NCBI GenBank assembly: GCA_021234155.1
Contig: JAJEKV010000083.1
Location: forward strand, 2,509,661 to 2,573,660
Length of the DNA: 64,000 bases
Reading direction: 5' to 3'
Origin: Isoetes taiwanensis
Lineage: Eukaryota; Streptophyta; Lycopodiopsida; Isoetales; Isoetaceae
A model generated the notes under the pieces. It made no database searches. It worked only from the letters and a program-made list of their open reading frames with translations, and was not told where the DNA came from. Each line of letters starts with the position of its first letter. Within the stretch, counting starts at the first letter, position 1. A program made the position numbers and the translations under genes. Of the stretch, positions 46,261 to 59,929 are shown in pieces.

Positions 46261-46639
46261 TAGGCCTAATGAAGCCTAGGTTTAATAGCTCCTGAAGTTG
46301 CTTCTAAGCTCGCCAATTGTGGGGGACTCATACGGTGCACGGGTCTTACCGGTAGGCTTAATACCTAGTTCCAAAGCTATTTCACATTCCACCCCTCCTC
46401 AAAGGAGGAAGCTCGATCTCATCCGAAAAAAAAAGATCGCTAAATTGTCGGAGAAGATTAGCAATCCCTTCCGCAAGGTGTCGACATTACTTGCTTCTGC
46501 TTAACATCTGACTCAATGGAGGCAAGTCTAATGACGCAGATGAGCTTATCCTTGCGTATAGCTTTTTCTAAGTGTCCGATGGACATAGATCGTGATAATA
46601 AGGTTGAATGGATCACCTTTTATAGTCACGCTGGCTCCA

Positions 46640-47104
46640 TTAGCGGCGCTTGAAGGTAACTTCCGCTTCGCAGCCTATATTAGCCTTTGCAGATGCCAAG
46701 AGTTCCATACCAACAATGAGATCATATTTGCCAATATCCATTAACTCGGCACCCAAGGCAACTGGTGCACCTGGCAACTGCATTCTAAGGTTAATGCGAC
46801 GGCCATGAGTGTGTCGGATCTTACCACTGGCTAAAGTGACAAGCTTCGGTCGGGATCTCAAAGTTTCAAGCTGCAATACCTGGGCCATTCTAGGAGAAGC
46901 AAAGTTATGTGTACTACTCGTATCCATCAGAAATATGAAAGGTTTGCTGTCTACTTGACCTATGGTGGAAATAACGGCAGGCTGACTTTCAGCATTGCCG
47001 GTTTCAATGCCTGCAAGGATATGGGACTCACCGTGAATGTATTCGGGAGCCTCCTCCTCGATAGGTGGTGTGGACTCAAGGTCATCCCAATCGAGGTCGG
47101 CCAT
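46640..47104 (-). pseudogene. Gypsy-2 aspartic protease
   Basis: 155-codon frame from MADLDWDDLESTPPIEEE. The active-site block reads FLMDTSSTHNFAS, i.e. D-T-S where D-S/T-G is expected. The second half has IGKYDLIVGMELL, the hydrophobic-G flap partner. An unbroken frame, but Gly to Ser next to the catalytic Asp is likely damaging. Confidence 0.82.
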
Positions 47105-47109
47105 GGCCA

Positions 47110-48248
47110 GCTAGGTAGTCTGCGTTACATAAGGACAATTCTGCATGAAGTGCCTGGGCCGCATACACCTGTAGCATGCCTTATCTCGGCGGAGCTGTTC
47201 TCGAGCCTCTTTGGGAATGGACTATAAGAGGTTCCGAACTTCATTACCGACATTGTTTGGTTTATCGGGCGTGCTGAAGGTGACCTTCTTTTCCCGGGCG
47301 GGCCGGAGGAGTTCTCACGAGAGGGCCCCGGACTCTTTTAACCACCCCTTGTAAGGGTGTGTATGGGCACGGCTGCGAGTAAGGTGCTGGACGTTGGTAC
47401 TGGCTTCGCGGCGTGTCCTCCTCAAGGCTCAATGCCTTAGCCTCAGCCTCTGCAACTGACTTGGGATCTATGGCCTTAACCATTCGTTTAATTGATGGGG
47501 CCAACCCTTCAATATAACCTTCCACCGCCCTCTTTTCATTCATACCCGGCACATATAGCCTCAGCGCATGAATTCATCGCTGTAGGCCTGAATCGACATG
47601 CCCTTTTGCTCCAACCGTAAAAAGTTTGAATCTGTTGGCATTTGTGCGCACGAGGCACGTGAATGCACTTTAAAGGCTTTGGCAAACTTTTTGAACTTGC
47701 ACCGCTTCGGCCCGTGATGCTTGGCTCGCATAGCCCTTCCACCAAATACGGCAGCCCGGCCGTTTGTGGTGACAACCTTTCCCCTCAGATCCTTTTTTCG
47801 CCATACCGTAGGATTTTCCAAACTCCTTCATCTCGGCCCAACCAGACTCGTGATTCATTCCTCCTCTAAATTTCCCATCAAACCGGGCCGCTGCCTATTT
47901 TTCCATATACTTGTTATGGTCAGATCAACCGCCTTACGGCATTCTTATCCCCGCCGATGGTCACCGATGATACAAACGACTCGTGAGGACAATGTATGGC
48001 TGATTGTGAGGAGGTGGCACTATCCCTAGAGGAACTCATGTCGCTTAGAATGGTGCCTCCTTTGTGCGTGCACGGCCCGGTTCGTGCAAGTGGGTTGCCG
48101 GGTGGTGGACTTGGCGGCAATGGAGGTAACTCCGCCCATCCTCCCCGTACATGCCGCGTGGGTTGGCATTCAACACATAAGTTTGTAACTCAACTAATTG
48201 CCTCTTCATCAACATAAGTTCATGTTCGTAGTTAGTCTCATCGGGCAT
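47110..48248 (-). pseudogene. Gypsy-2 gag
   Basis: Starts MPDETNYEHELMLMKRQLVE. The middle part includes LEQKGMSIQAYSDEFMR and RAVEGYIEGLAPSIKRMVKA. The zinc knuckle CYRCMRPRHFMQNC (C-X2-C-X4-H-X4-C) is near 47165. At least three frame breaks. Confidence 0.8.
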
Positions 48249-48250
48249 TC

Positions 48251-51200
48251 GAGGGCGTCACAAAGCGGGCGCTATGCAACCGCCTATATTGAGCATAAAA
48301 AGGTATAAGCCGAATCATAGTGACATCAAGTCTCACAAAGAAGATCATTTCGAATAGTATTTAGAGAGAGAATAAATAGAAGAGTACAATAGAAAATATC
48401 TTTATTATAAGTGAGAACAGTTGTTACATTAGAGATCATTACATTGGTAGTGACAAAACTTAAAGTGATATAATACAGAGATACAGTGGACAATTCCTAA
48501 ATCACACGTAAGCATAGAAGAAAAACTGAGGGGACCGGACCTAGGGCTGCGCAAAAGGATACAAGATAGAATAGCGAACGCTCTCGCGTACAGCTCTGAC
48601 TAACTTGTAGCGAGCCCAGGCCTGGACAATAACAGGCTGGTAGTCTAGCGTGGGACTAATGATGAGGAGATTAAAGAGCCTCCTTAACGCATAGAAAATC
48701 TGCCACAAGTGATCGCTGTATGCAAGAAAAGCTTCATGCCTTGTCATGTCCCAAGAATCCCATATTCGATTTAAGAGTTTGTCAGAAGTCCTCAAAGGCC
48801 CAATTATCCGAGAATGTTAACTACTTCCAAGCCTTTTAACCGGATCATAAGGCTCTCCTTCTTTCAGGTTCCCCTACTCATAATCACCGGCCCCGCCCGG
48901 TACTCCCCATATCATTGGTCGTAATCTTGTTCGGGAGGCCCTCGATCATCCCGTCGTATATGGTTGGTGATTCTTTCTTCATATTCTTCGAGTCCCTCGT
49001 CTGCAAGACAGCAAGAATGAATATACAATGTGGAACAGTTTCTTACACTCGAAACTCTAATAGTTACAAGGAAGTATCATGGAAGAAAACAATTTAATTG
49101 TATTCATCTGGCATAATAATCATAGAATGGCTAAGGAAAATGTTAAATCAAAATTTTACAACTATGCTAGACAAGATGCGTGAATACAATTGTCTAGGAA
49201 CTAGGTCCCCCTCCTCAAGGCCCATAGGCCGGGAGGTGGTGGCGGCGGTCGATGTCGTAACAGAGTCACCCCTCGGTCTACTGTGGCAGCTGCAATGGAG
49301 GCTAACCTCCGGGCGGATAGGCGGTAGCCAATGGGGCCGCCGTGAAGGAGCTTCATACTCATCCATGGTGCAATATCCCCGCCCCAATGCAAAGTTGAGG
49401 GCAAGATCCCGCCGACGAAGCACGTACGGTAAGCGCGGCGATAGGGAAGCTTCTTGTGCCCCGCCAATGTGGAAAGAGCACGGAGGGTCCACCACGACGC
49501 CGGCCTCCGCCCTAAGTCCCGGCTACAAAGGACTTGCTCCCCGCCGGAAAGCCGATAGGGAAGAAGCGGTGAGGTGATTCCCCAACACCTTCCCTTGTGG
49601 GGTCTCTCGACGTGGCAACCTCCTTATCTAAGTCCATAGGGACTTCTTCTTCCTTATGCTTTCTCCCCGCTCTTCCTTCAAATGAGCAGTGGTTATGGTA
49701 TAGATCCTCTCCCTCCTCTTCCGAACCTGGGAGGGAACTTCGACCATATTAATGTTTGGGACATGAGGCCTCATAGTCTGTAAAGGCATCCCAAGTGAAG
49801 GCCGAGATGGCGGATCCCCGCATCACCGCCTCCCCGGCCGTAGCAAGGTTTCAGCGGGCGCCATGGTCTTCTCCGTGGAATTGAGTATGGCCGTACCTTC
49901 CGGGAAGGTCAATAGGAGTAAAGTCGATGAAATCATCCATACAATACTCGCTAACTCATAGAGTACATGGTCCTTAAGGCCAATGCTTAAACCCGGCCCA
50001 CCATGTGATAAGTCCAGATGATATCATCCAAGAGAAGGTACTCTTGCCCTTGGTGATACACAAACCGAAGGATGTCTAGCCCCATTGGACAAGCGTGCAG
50101 CCTTTGTTCCCCGACGCGGGTGGCATCTCCTGGGCCAATCGCCCAACGGACGGTCACCCATGCCTATGTGCTCATCCTCTTCCTCCTCAAAGACTCGTGA
50201 AGTTTGCTTTCTCGCCGCAAGAATGTCTCATCCTCAACGCATCGATCCATGAGGATGGCTAGGGCAAAGGCAACTTCAAGATATTGTCACCCCGATGTCG
50301 CATAACCGGCACCGCTTGCCCCATCTAAGCTTGCCCTTCAACACATCATATGCGGGTGTCACCCCCTAGCATATCTCTCGGACTACATCCCATTCTAGAT
50401 ACAACCGGGAGGTTCCCCAAGAGGAATACACAAAGGAAGCATCTCCTCAGATAAAAACTCTAGGAATCTGCATAACTGGGTGCCGCCGCATATTAGAGAT
50501 GAGGTCAAGGCGCCGGGCATAGAAAGGGCCGTAATAGGTCTAAGGGCACCCTGTGGATCCCAATGCTCTCCATCCCGGTACCATGCAAGTAGGTGGTGGC
50601 AGCCATGGGCTACGGAAGGGAGGAGGGAGGAAGAGAAACAAATTATAAACAAATGAAAATGAAACTTTAAAGATCCTTTTAACCCTTTATTTATGCTGAT
50701 GTCAAGATTTTCGCAGACACAATACAAGAACAAAATGTAGATTTTATTTAATATAACAAAAAAAATTATTTACAACGCAGTATATTCACCACAATTTACT
50801 AAGGACGCCTCCCCGAATCCCGCGGGCGAGGGCCAAATCCTTTGGCATTATGGTGACTCTCTTTTGCGCGGATAGCAAAGATTTGCATCATCAAAAGTGC
50901 CACTAGGTAGGCTTCGCAGCCTCTTTTGAAGCGCTTAGGATGGCAAAAGTCCGGAAGCGAGATCGGTTTTAAATTTTGGCGCTTATCTCCCGAACTAACC
51001 TTTGAAAAGGTAATTCGATCGGGTTGTGTGGATCTCTGAAACCACGGATCTCCCAGAAGGCCACGGTACCGGTCGGAACCGTGGGGTCTCCCTTTGTGGA
51101 GTTGTGGTTGGGAGGCGCCCCTTTGTCGGTATCGCCTTGGCCCCAACAACAGACGGGCCGAGGCATCCACCGCCTCTGTTCTCCGTTAGAACTCCTTTCT

Positions 51201-52243
51201 TCCCAAAAGTTCGGCCTTCAACTTCTCCTTGTACCGGGTTGCCGGACTTTCGGCTACGGCTTTTCTCCTGTTTACTGGCGCCCGGCCGTCCACGATTCGC
51301 CCTCGCCATTCTCCTCGGTCCCCATTACCCTCATTGGTCATGCCGTTTTGTTGGCCTTCCTCCTCCTTTTCCTTTTGATCCTTTCCCTCGCTTCTTCCCG
51401 AACTCCCGAAGTTTCCTTCGAGGTCTTTCAACCTCATTGTACCTGCCGCTTCTACAATGCGGGCTAAGAAGTTCCGCGATGGTATCGATTGGGTCGCGGC
51501 TCATATCGATTTGATTGTTGCAAATAATCCAGACCGATGTCGAATCTCTCCCCACATAAAGCTCGGGAAGCTTCATGTCACCGATATGGGGAAGCTCGAT
51601 TGTTCTACCATCAATGACGGGCGACTCCATCCCCTAGATACCTATACTCGTTCGCCCCCGAAGCCAGACGGCTCGTTTCTATCTCTCGGTCATCATCCTC
51701 CCCGCCAAGTTCCTGGATACCTACGGCCTACCGTTTATGTCCTCCTCTTCAAAGCAGGTCCCGCATATCTGTGGGGGTAAAATTTAATCATCATCATGAC
51801 CAAGTCAGGTTGCTCGGCCATGGTATAAGGAAGTTGTCGGAGATTCAGCCTAACCATAAACTGCTCCGAGTAATGGTAGATGAGATAGGGTATCCTAGCG
51901 TCGTTGGCAAATCTATTTACCAACTCATCCGTAAGTATATCAATCAAAGCGGTGGTCAAGAGCCAAATGTCGGGGATCAAAGCATAGATCCGGGCGATAG
52001 TGAGGGTAGTGGGGTCCACGGTACTCTTGGTGGTGGCCATAGCTATGGCGCTGAGGTCTGCTGCATGGGCAAAGGAGGCGCTTTGGCGATTAGGGAAGAA
52101 GACGGGTAGGGCGCTTAGGGGTAGAGAAGGCGATGGAGAAAAGCCAAGGTGGCAAAATGGTCGGTTTAGTTATGGTGGGCGGAGGCGCGGTAAAACTAAA
52201 AAGTTAACGGCCGCCTACCCTTTAAAGTTTAAAAGTTTTCTTG
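48251..52243 (-). pseudogene. Unidentified decayed minus-strand coding region
   Basis: Protein-like blocks appear in shifting minus-strand frames: MATTKSTVDPTTLTIARIYA and FANDARIPYLIYHYSEQFMV (52040-51850), IIELP-like ELPHIGDMKLPELYVGRDST (51600), a basic stretch (51400-51000), and TVRWAIGPGDATRVGEQRLH with LRFVYHQGQEYLLLDDIIWT (about 50160-50010). It ends YALRRLFNLLIISP...SVRYSILYPFAQP (48795-48541). I do not recognise the family. It lies upstream of gypsy-2 gag on the same strand, so it could be an extra ORF of a large gypsy element or a separate element. Confidence 0.4.
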
Positions 52244-55200
52244 TTTTTTTTTTTTTTTTTTTTTTTTTGCACGATTCATTTAGTCATGCAACCTTAATGT
52301 ACTATCTTTTGATGGATCTAAATTGAGGTTTGGTTCAATATATATGAAAGCTTATTGTTGGCATATCTCACCTTTATATTGTTGCCAAGATCGATTGAAG
52401 TGGGTGTGGGGTTTCCATGGTCTAATTATATACTGGTCCAATAAGTTGTAGCCGTATCAAATTACTCTGTATACTTCAGGTTTTTTAAGAGGAACATACA
52501 GTGAAAAATATCCTCTTAAAGAGTACAGCCATTGGGCATTCTATAACGTGTACTAGGGCTTTGCCAAAATAGGTTATATATTCATTCTTATTTAGGGTTC
52601 AAAGCTGTCCGAATCGGGCTAACCGCAAGATAGATATTCTTAGCTTGACCCATGCCTTTCTCGCAGATGATGCTAATGTAGCGGACTGCTTTTGAATCAT
52701 TTTCCGGCACATATAAAGGCTGAATGGATAGGTATTTGCATCATACCTTGATAAGCAGGACTCCGATGTGATGAGTCATGGTTGTGCAAGGAAATAGCAT
52801 TTACATGTACAGTTTCGGATTTGGATCCAGATTACTCCTTGTGCTTTTTAAACTCTGATACTGAGCATTATGATAAACTGTAAAAGGCCAAAAGTGATAG
52901 ACTCTTTTCATAATGATTTTTGAAAGTATAAGTATGGTCGTGGACATGGAGGCCGGCAAGAATTATCGTGAGCAATGGTGAAGCTTCCCATTTTGGCTTA
53001 AAAGGAAGATGTGCTTGGGTCAATTACATTAACCGTGTATGGCAAAGTTGATCCCGCTTATAAAAGAAAGTAATTCATATTTCGTTGAGAATCCACTTGT
53101 ATATTAAGGTCAGAAGGCAAAAAGGTATTTTATAGTTATTGCCGATTGGTAGGAATGAGATTAATCTATATGGTCATTTTGTATCAACTGCTTCTCTTAT
53201 TTTGTCAATACTTTCTAGATGCCTTTGGCGGATTTAACCTATAAAGTGAAAGGCCTTTTCTTGGTCATCTTCTCAGAAAAATGAACCCAAAGTGGTGGTT
53301 ATACTTCTCTCATCCGCCATGATTTATGTCAAATTACTCTAAGTTCTTTTTTTATTTGGGCAAAAGGATTACATTAGGTGATCTAAGACAACCGAGAAGC
53401 CTAAGGTACCTTTTGCTTTTGCATCTTTACCCTTATCGCTAATGATGTATTGATTGGCCGCAGTAACGGCTTCTCCTCTTAATGTTTTCCTTTGTCCAAT
53501 ATATTTTAGAGTTCTTGGGATTTTGGCATACTTAACTAGACGGAGCCGGGCAAGGCTGAAGTTCATTTAAATGGTTACAAGAAAATGTTTATTATCGCCA
53601 GATGATATGGTCGTGGGCCTATACCAAAACTCTTTTGGTGATGTTTTTCTATTTCTCATAACTATAGTGCTCCATTAGGTGTATGCTTTTATTGTAGGAA
53701 CAACTAATTCTTCCTTGGATTGTTTTAACGATAAAATGGCATATCCGGGACTTGAATAATTAGAGGTCCATATTATCTATGAAATAGTTGGAAATATCTT
53801 GCTTGGTCAGTATTTCCCTATGGTGCAAGCATCGTGATAATGAAGTTTGGTTATGGCTTAAATCTCCTCGGAATGTACTTAAAACCGCCCAAAGGTAGTA
53901 TTCAACTTTTCTAAGTTGCCTACCCACTTTCAACCGTGAACTTGTATGATGGAAGTACCATGCGACTTCTTTTTGTAAGAAAGCTCATATTATATTATAG
54001 TGTTTCTCCAATCGCTTAGACCGGGTCACAGCTTGGTTTCATATGCTAAAGGATATTATTATATGACAAAGAATATTTAGAATGGTTTTTATCATTGCAA
54101 TATGCTAGTCTGATTTCGTAATATGGATGTCATGTAATGCAATGTCGCGGATCAAAAAACCATATCGCTTGAAAAGGAAAGATATTATTGATCTTGGTGA
54201 TAACATATCCGCAAGAAGGTTTTTTAATGTTAGTAATAAAGATGCTATTTTTCCTATGGTCCTTTTGAGCACAACGAGAGGCCGGGTTACTTATGTTGTA
54301 AACCGTAGTCCTACATTATTTATTAGGCATTTGGGAACATGATTCATTGGCATTTTATGGTACTTGAACTTGAAGTCTTGTTTGAGTATGATTATATTAG
54401 GATTTAATCGTTTTCCCTAGATTTATGGTACCATCTTGGATTGAAAAGTCCCTCAGATACGTGATAAGATAAATGCGGGATTGACCAATGCTGATGTTTG
54501 AGCTAGGCTTAACTAGTTCAAGCCGGTTTTTTTTATGATACTTCTGTGCATTGGTCTTATCAGTGCTGCCATAGGTCCTTGGTTAAGGTTTCATATTTGA
54601 TTGCATATTAAGGCTTTGACAGATGATGAAAATTATGAAGAGTCCGAGTTCAAAAAGGCGAGTCCTTCTTGGTATTCAATACTCGGGAACTGGGGTTATG
54701 ACTGGTACAATAGGAAGGTCCTAAATTTATTATGTTGTCAAAAGGTATCAAAAATTCTTAAACGAAATGCCCAATCGGCCTTAAAGGTAATTCTTTGACC
54801 AAATTTATGATTAGACCATAAAAGATGATTACTCCAAATCTGAGTATTTGTGGCTCTGAGGATTCAATTACTCATTATGCAGTATCCAACATTACTGCCA
54901 CAATTGCCACTTGGCATGTCACTATGCTTGAAGCCTTATTGTTATTCTAGTTGATAACAGGCTTTTCATAAATATTACTGATGTATCATTTGGCATCAAG
55001 GCCATTATTGCCACTGGCTGATATACAAGGCCACTTGGCTTAAATGCATGATGTATGATGACAAAGTTCATTAGCTGAACTCGCCATTCCATGGAGCTTG
55101 TGCAAGTTCTTAACAACCACTTCTAAGTTTAAGGTAAATAAGTGTATAGTCTAGTTGGCATCTAGTCTCCGTGGAAGTGGTAGATGCCTTGACAATTACT

Positions 55201-57570
55201 TCTTGATTTAAGGAAAGTGTGCCCCGCATTATAATGGCATCTAAAATTGGTTGCATGGCATGTATAGGGTGTGGTTTGGCCCCGCTATGAGTAGGGATAG
55301 CCACCCCTATTTCAGAAATTTAAACAGAATCATCGCGGTTGCCACACTACTACCGTTGAGGTAGGGTTTTTTTATAAAGCTTGCACGATTCATTTGAATG
55401 TAAGCACCTTAATGTACTATCTTTTGATGGATCTAAATTGGAGGTTTGGTTCAATATATATGAAAGCTTATTGTTGGCATATCTCACCTTTATATTGTTG
55501 CCGCGACTTATTGAAGACCGTGTGCCCATGGTCTAATTATATATGGTCCAATAATATACCGTCAAATAAGTTGTACTCGTTTTTTAAGAGGAACATAAAG
55601 AAAAAATATCCTCTTTAAAGATACCTATTGGGCATTCTATGACGCGGTACTAGGGCTTTGCCAAAATAGGTTATATATTCATTCTTATTTAGGGTTCAAA
55701 GCGGTCCGAATCCGGGCCGACCTCGCATAGATATTCTTAGCTTGACCCATGCCTTTTGGCGATGATGCTAATGTAGCGTGATCTGTCTTTGAATCATTTT
55801 CCGGGCACATATAAAGGCTGAATGGATAGGTCTTTGCATCATACCTTGATAAAGGTGGACTGATGTGATGAGTCATGGTTGTGCAAGGAAATAGCATTTA
55901 CATGTACGCTTTGGATTTGGATCCAGACTCCTTGTGCTTTTTAAACTCGACATCGAGCATTATGATAAACCGTGGAAGGTCAAAAGTGATAGACTCTTTT
56001 TCATAATGATTTTGAAAGTATAAGTATGGTCGGGACATGGAGGAGGCCGAAGAATATCGGAGCAATGGTGAAGCTTCCCATTTTGGCTTAAAAGGAAGAT
56101 GCTTGGGTCACTTTTACATTAACCGTATGGCAAAGGATCCCGCTTTATAAAAGAAAGTAATTCATATTTCGGGTTGAGAATCCACTTGTATATTAAGGCT
56201 GTAAGGCAAAAGGTATTTTATAGTTATTGCTGACAGGAATGAGATTAATCTATATGGTCATTTTGTATCAACTGCCCTCTTATTTTGTCATCACTCTAGA
56301 TGCCTTTACGGATTTAACCTATAAAGTGAAAAGGCCTTTCTTTGGTCATCTTCTCAGAATGAACCTGGTGGTTATACCTTCATCTGTTGGGCGATTTATG
56401 TCAAATTACTCTGTTCTTTTGTATTCTGGGGCAAAAGGATTACATTAGGTGATCGGTGTTAATAACCGAGAGTTTGGGTACTTTTTGGCCTCTTTTGCAT
56501 CTTTACCCTTATCGTGCTAATGATGTATTGATTACCGCAGTACGAAGCCCTCTTAATAATGTTTTTCTTTTGTCCAAAGATATTTAGGAGTTCTTGGGAT
56601 TTGCATACTTAACGAGACTCGACGGGCAAGGCTGAAGTTCATTTAAATGGCCAGCGAAAATGTTTATTACTGTGATGATATGGCTGTGGCCTATACCAAA
56701 ACTCTCTTTGGTGATGTTTTTCTATTTCTCATAACTATAGTGCTCCATTGCGTATGTTTTATTGTATGAACAACTAATTCTTGGATTGCTTTAACGATAA
56801 ATGCATATATCCGACTTGAATAATTAGAGGTCCATATTATCTATGAAATAATTGGAAATATTCATTTGGTCAGATTTCATGGTGCAAGCATCATATAATG
56901 AAGTTTGGTTATGGCTTAAATCTCCTCAGAATGCACTTAAAATCACCAGTTGTAGTATTCAACTTTTCTAAGTTGCCTACCACTTTCAACCAGAACTTGT
57001 ATGACCCGAAGTACCATGCGCATTCTTTTTGTAAGAAAAGCTCATATTATATTATATAGTGTTTCTCCACTGCTAGATCGTCACGCTTGGTTTTATGCTA
57101 AAGGATATTATTATATGACAAAGAATATTTAGAATGGTTTTTTATCATATGCTATCTGATTGCAATATGATGTCAAGTGTAATGCAATGTCGACTGAAAA
57201 CCATATCGCTTGAAAAGGAAAGATATTATTGACCTTGGTGATAACATATCTCAGAAGAAGGTTTTAATCTTAGTAATAAAGATGCTATTTTTCCTATGGT
57301 CCTTGAGCACAATGTAGAGGCCGTTACTATGTAACTTGTAAACCGTAGGGTCCTACATTATTTATTGTGCATTTGGGAACATGATTCATTGGCATTTTAT
57401 GGTACTTCTGGAACTTGAAGTCTTGTTTGAGTATGATTATATATTAGGATTTAAACCGCTTTTCCCCGATTTATGGTACCATCTGGATTGAAAGTCCTCA
57501 GAGTGGCCGATAAGATACCGGGCGATTGACCACGCCGATGTTTGAGCTAGGCTTAACTAGTTCAAGCCGG
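52244..57570 (-). repeat. Modular array 2: A'-B'-A'
   Basis: Left border is T25 (52244-52268). A' modules are 52269-54526 (2,258 bp) and 55383-57570 (2,188 bp), B' is 54527-55382 (856 bp). The A'/B' junction is AAGCCGG then T8 and B'/A' is GGTAGGG then T7, the same junction types as array 1. B' differs in sequence from B but keeps its length and, near its end, the CCCCGCT ... GCCA-CCCTAT phrase. The last A' stops at the same homologous GCCGG-T site at which array 1 stops. No known protein is encoded. Confidence 0.8.
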
Positions 57571-59929
57571 TTTTTATATGCATGTCATTGTTGGCTTTTC
57601 TTACTCATATTTAAAAGAGTGTAACTCAATTGCAAGTTTTACTCCAGGAATTAGACCTTTTGGACCCAAAGGACCCAGCATACATTTGCTTGTGAGGTAA
57701 ACTGCGGGGCGTTTCACCCAATTATTTTTTCCATGAATAATAAATTATGGCTACTCCTTTTATTGTGGAGGGTTTTCTATTTTCCTCTATGGTATAACCA
57801 TACCATCGGATAATTCAGGCCAAGGATACCTAAACGAATCTCAAGTTCTCATTCTCTTACCTATTTTACCCATCGGCATGGCGTTGTCGTATGCAACTGG
57901 AGCTCCCAAGTGTCCGCCATGAGAAATTCTCGCCGAATCTTGGCATGGATTTGTTGTGCTCAGATATTTATAGATCGTGCTGAAAAGAAAAGACGTTTCG
58001 CATTGAAAACCCTTAGGGTTTGTGCTCATGTAGGCGACATGTCGCCCCAGGTAAAAGAAAGATATCCATTTGAACTTAGATGACATTTGTTGGGCTATGC
58101 CCAACGCCGCAGATTATATTTAAATAGGAAATGGTGCATGGACTCTTGAGACTAGATTTTAGAGGATGGATTTCCCTCTCGCACTCAACTCAACTCGATC
58201 ATGTCCTAAAAGTTGCATCTTTACGATCTTTGCTTCTGCTTAAAGAATCCTTTTACATCTGCTAACTTCCATTTCCTCGATGGAGGTATTTGAGGTCTGT
58301 GGAAAGTCGACTAGCTTCTTGCATGCAAAAATGTTGCCTTGGGCTTATCTTATTCTCAAAAGGATACGCCGTGGAAGGTTTAGAGAGGTCAGCCATTCAC
58401 TCAATAAGAGAACTTGTGGCCTTTCAAGCATACATGGAGACTACCAACTGGTGGCAAAGGCCGTAAAACTCGTGATCGAAGATGACACAATGCCTTGGAC
58501 TAAAGATAATCAAGTAAATTATTAGTGACAGCGAGATAAGATTAATGGCTTATAAAATAGGATGCAAGTGTCAGTGGATAGGATTTAAATAATTTAAAAA
58601 TGATTGGTATCGATGATGCTCTTAAAATTGAAGGTGAGCACAATGAAAGTATTTTAGTATCGATGGGCTTACATTCATTTCATAATAAGAATATGGTATT
58701 TAACCTAATTACGTGACCTTTATGCACGCGAATAGTGAATATGAAGCACCCCCGATTGGGTTCGTTAATCTGATGGCTATTATGCATAATTTAGCATTTG
58801 CATGTCTTCTATTTGGAAGGCTAATGACTATAAGATCGGGTACGTAGGGCTCAAGTTATAATAATGTTATTTATCCCGGTTATTCAAGATACGTTTTTCC
58901 TCAACCATTTTGCCTTTAATAGTTTATTTGCATTATGATGTAGTCTTCTTTGTCTTATATTTAAACTAAACCAAGTTTATTTCCTGCCATGTTTATTTAA
59001 TCTTTTGGGCAAAAGGTCTACATTAGGTGTTCTATTGGACAACCGATATCTAAGGCAATTTTGGTCTCGGTGATCTTTACCCTTATCGTGCTAATGATGC
59101 ATTGGTTGGCTGCGTGCACTGCTTCTCCTCTTTACGTTTCGAAACCGATGGTGAGCTTTGTATTTGTACGATAGTGACTAAGATCAAAGTGCCTAATTAT
59201 GGTTGAAAACTCTAATGCATGACTATGGAAGTTTAGGGCCAAAATGTGATCCGAGTGTGATCTCATGTCGGCTTTTTGCTCTACATTTCTCCATACCAAG
59301 GTACCGCTAAAAAGTCTTTTATAATTTACCGCATAACGCTTTGAGTAGATATTAAGTTATGCTGGATATACCATATTTTAAGCATTAAAGCAATACATTT
59401 GGCGATTATATGCGTTTTAAAAGTCGGGTTCTACCAAGATGACCAAGTTTAATTTTACAAATGTACTTGATCTTCTTGTGTGCTATTTGTAACGGGCAGC
59501 AATAAGCTCCATTAAGCCGGCACAATGACTTAAAAGTTTAGTCCTCATATCGCTATTCTTCGCTCCGCTGTTTATGCTTGCTATGCTTGATGTCTAAATT
59601 ATGCTTCCTTAGGGTCTCTAAAATACGCGATATGTCATGTCTCATGTTAACTTTCTATCTACTGGAGTGGTTTAGTCAGAATCGTAAGATTTAATCGTAT
59701 CGCTTTGCATCGAACACATACTGTAGTCAATAAGTCGCTATGACAAGGAACATGACAAATTCAGCCTTGCGGAATCTCGTGTAATTGGTTAAGAAATATA
59801 ACTTACCATGGTTTATTTCGATCAAGATGTAAACCGATAGTAAGGTCTCTTGCACATTTGTTTGAGATCGCGATCCTTGAAAAAATCCTCACGATCTCTT
59901 TGCTATCCTAATATAACCGGCTATTAACA
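57571..59929. other. Unassigned sequence with a stray array core
   Basis: No gene recognised; the frame at 58280-58525 has no known domain. At 59007-59135 lies an isolated copy of the core shared by the modular arrays, which suggests an older, eroded A-type module here. Confidence 0.5.

Larger units (their letters stand above)
43336..48250 (-). mobile_element. Ty3/gypsy chromovirus (element 2) internal region
   Basis: Minus-strand order is gag (48248 to ~47110), protease (47104-46640), RT (~46250 to 45670), RNase H (~45670 to 45165), integrase (44580-43930) and chromodomain (43530-43336). It is a different family from gypsy-1 (different protease, linker and chromodomain). All domains carry frame breaks. 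Confidence 0.88.

Noticed and set aside
49098-49577. Long plus-strand frames (also 51024-51514) as genes
   Set aside because: GC-rich shadows opposite better protein-like minus-strand frames; no domain and no codon pattern of their own.
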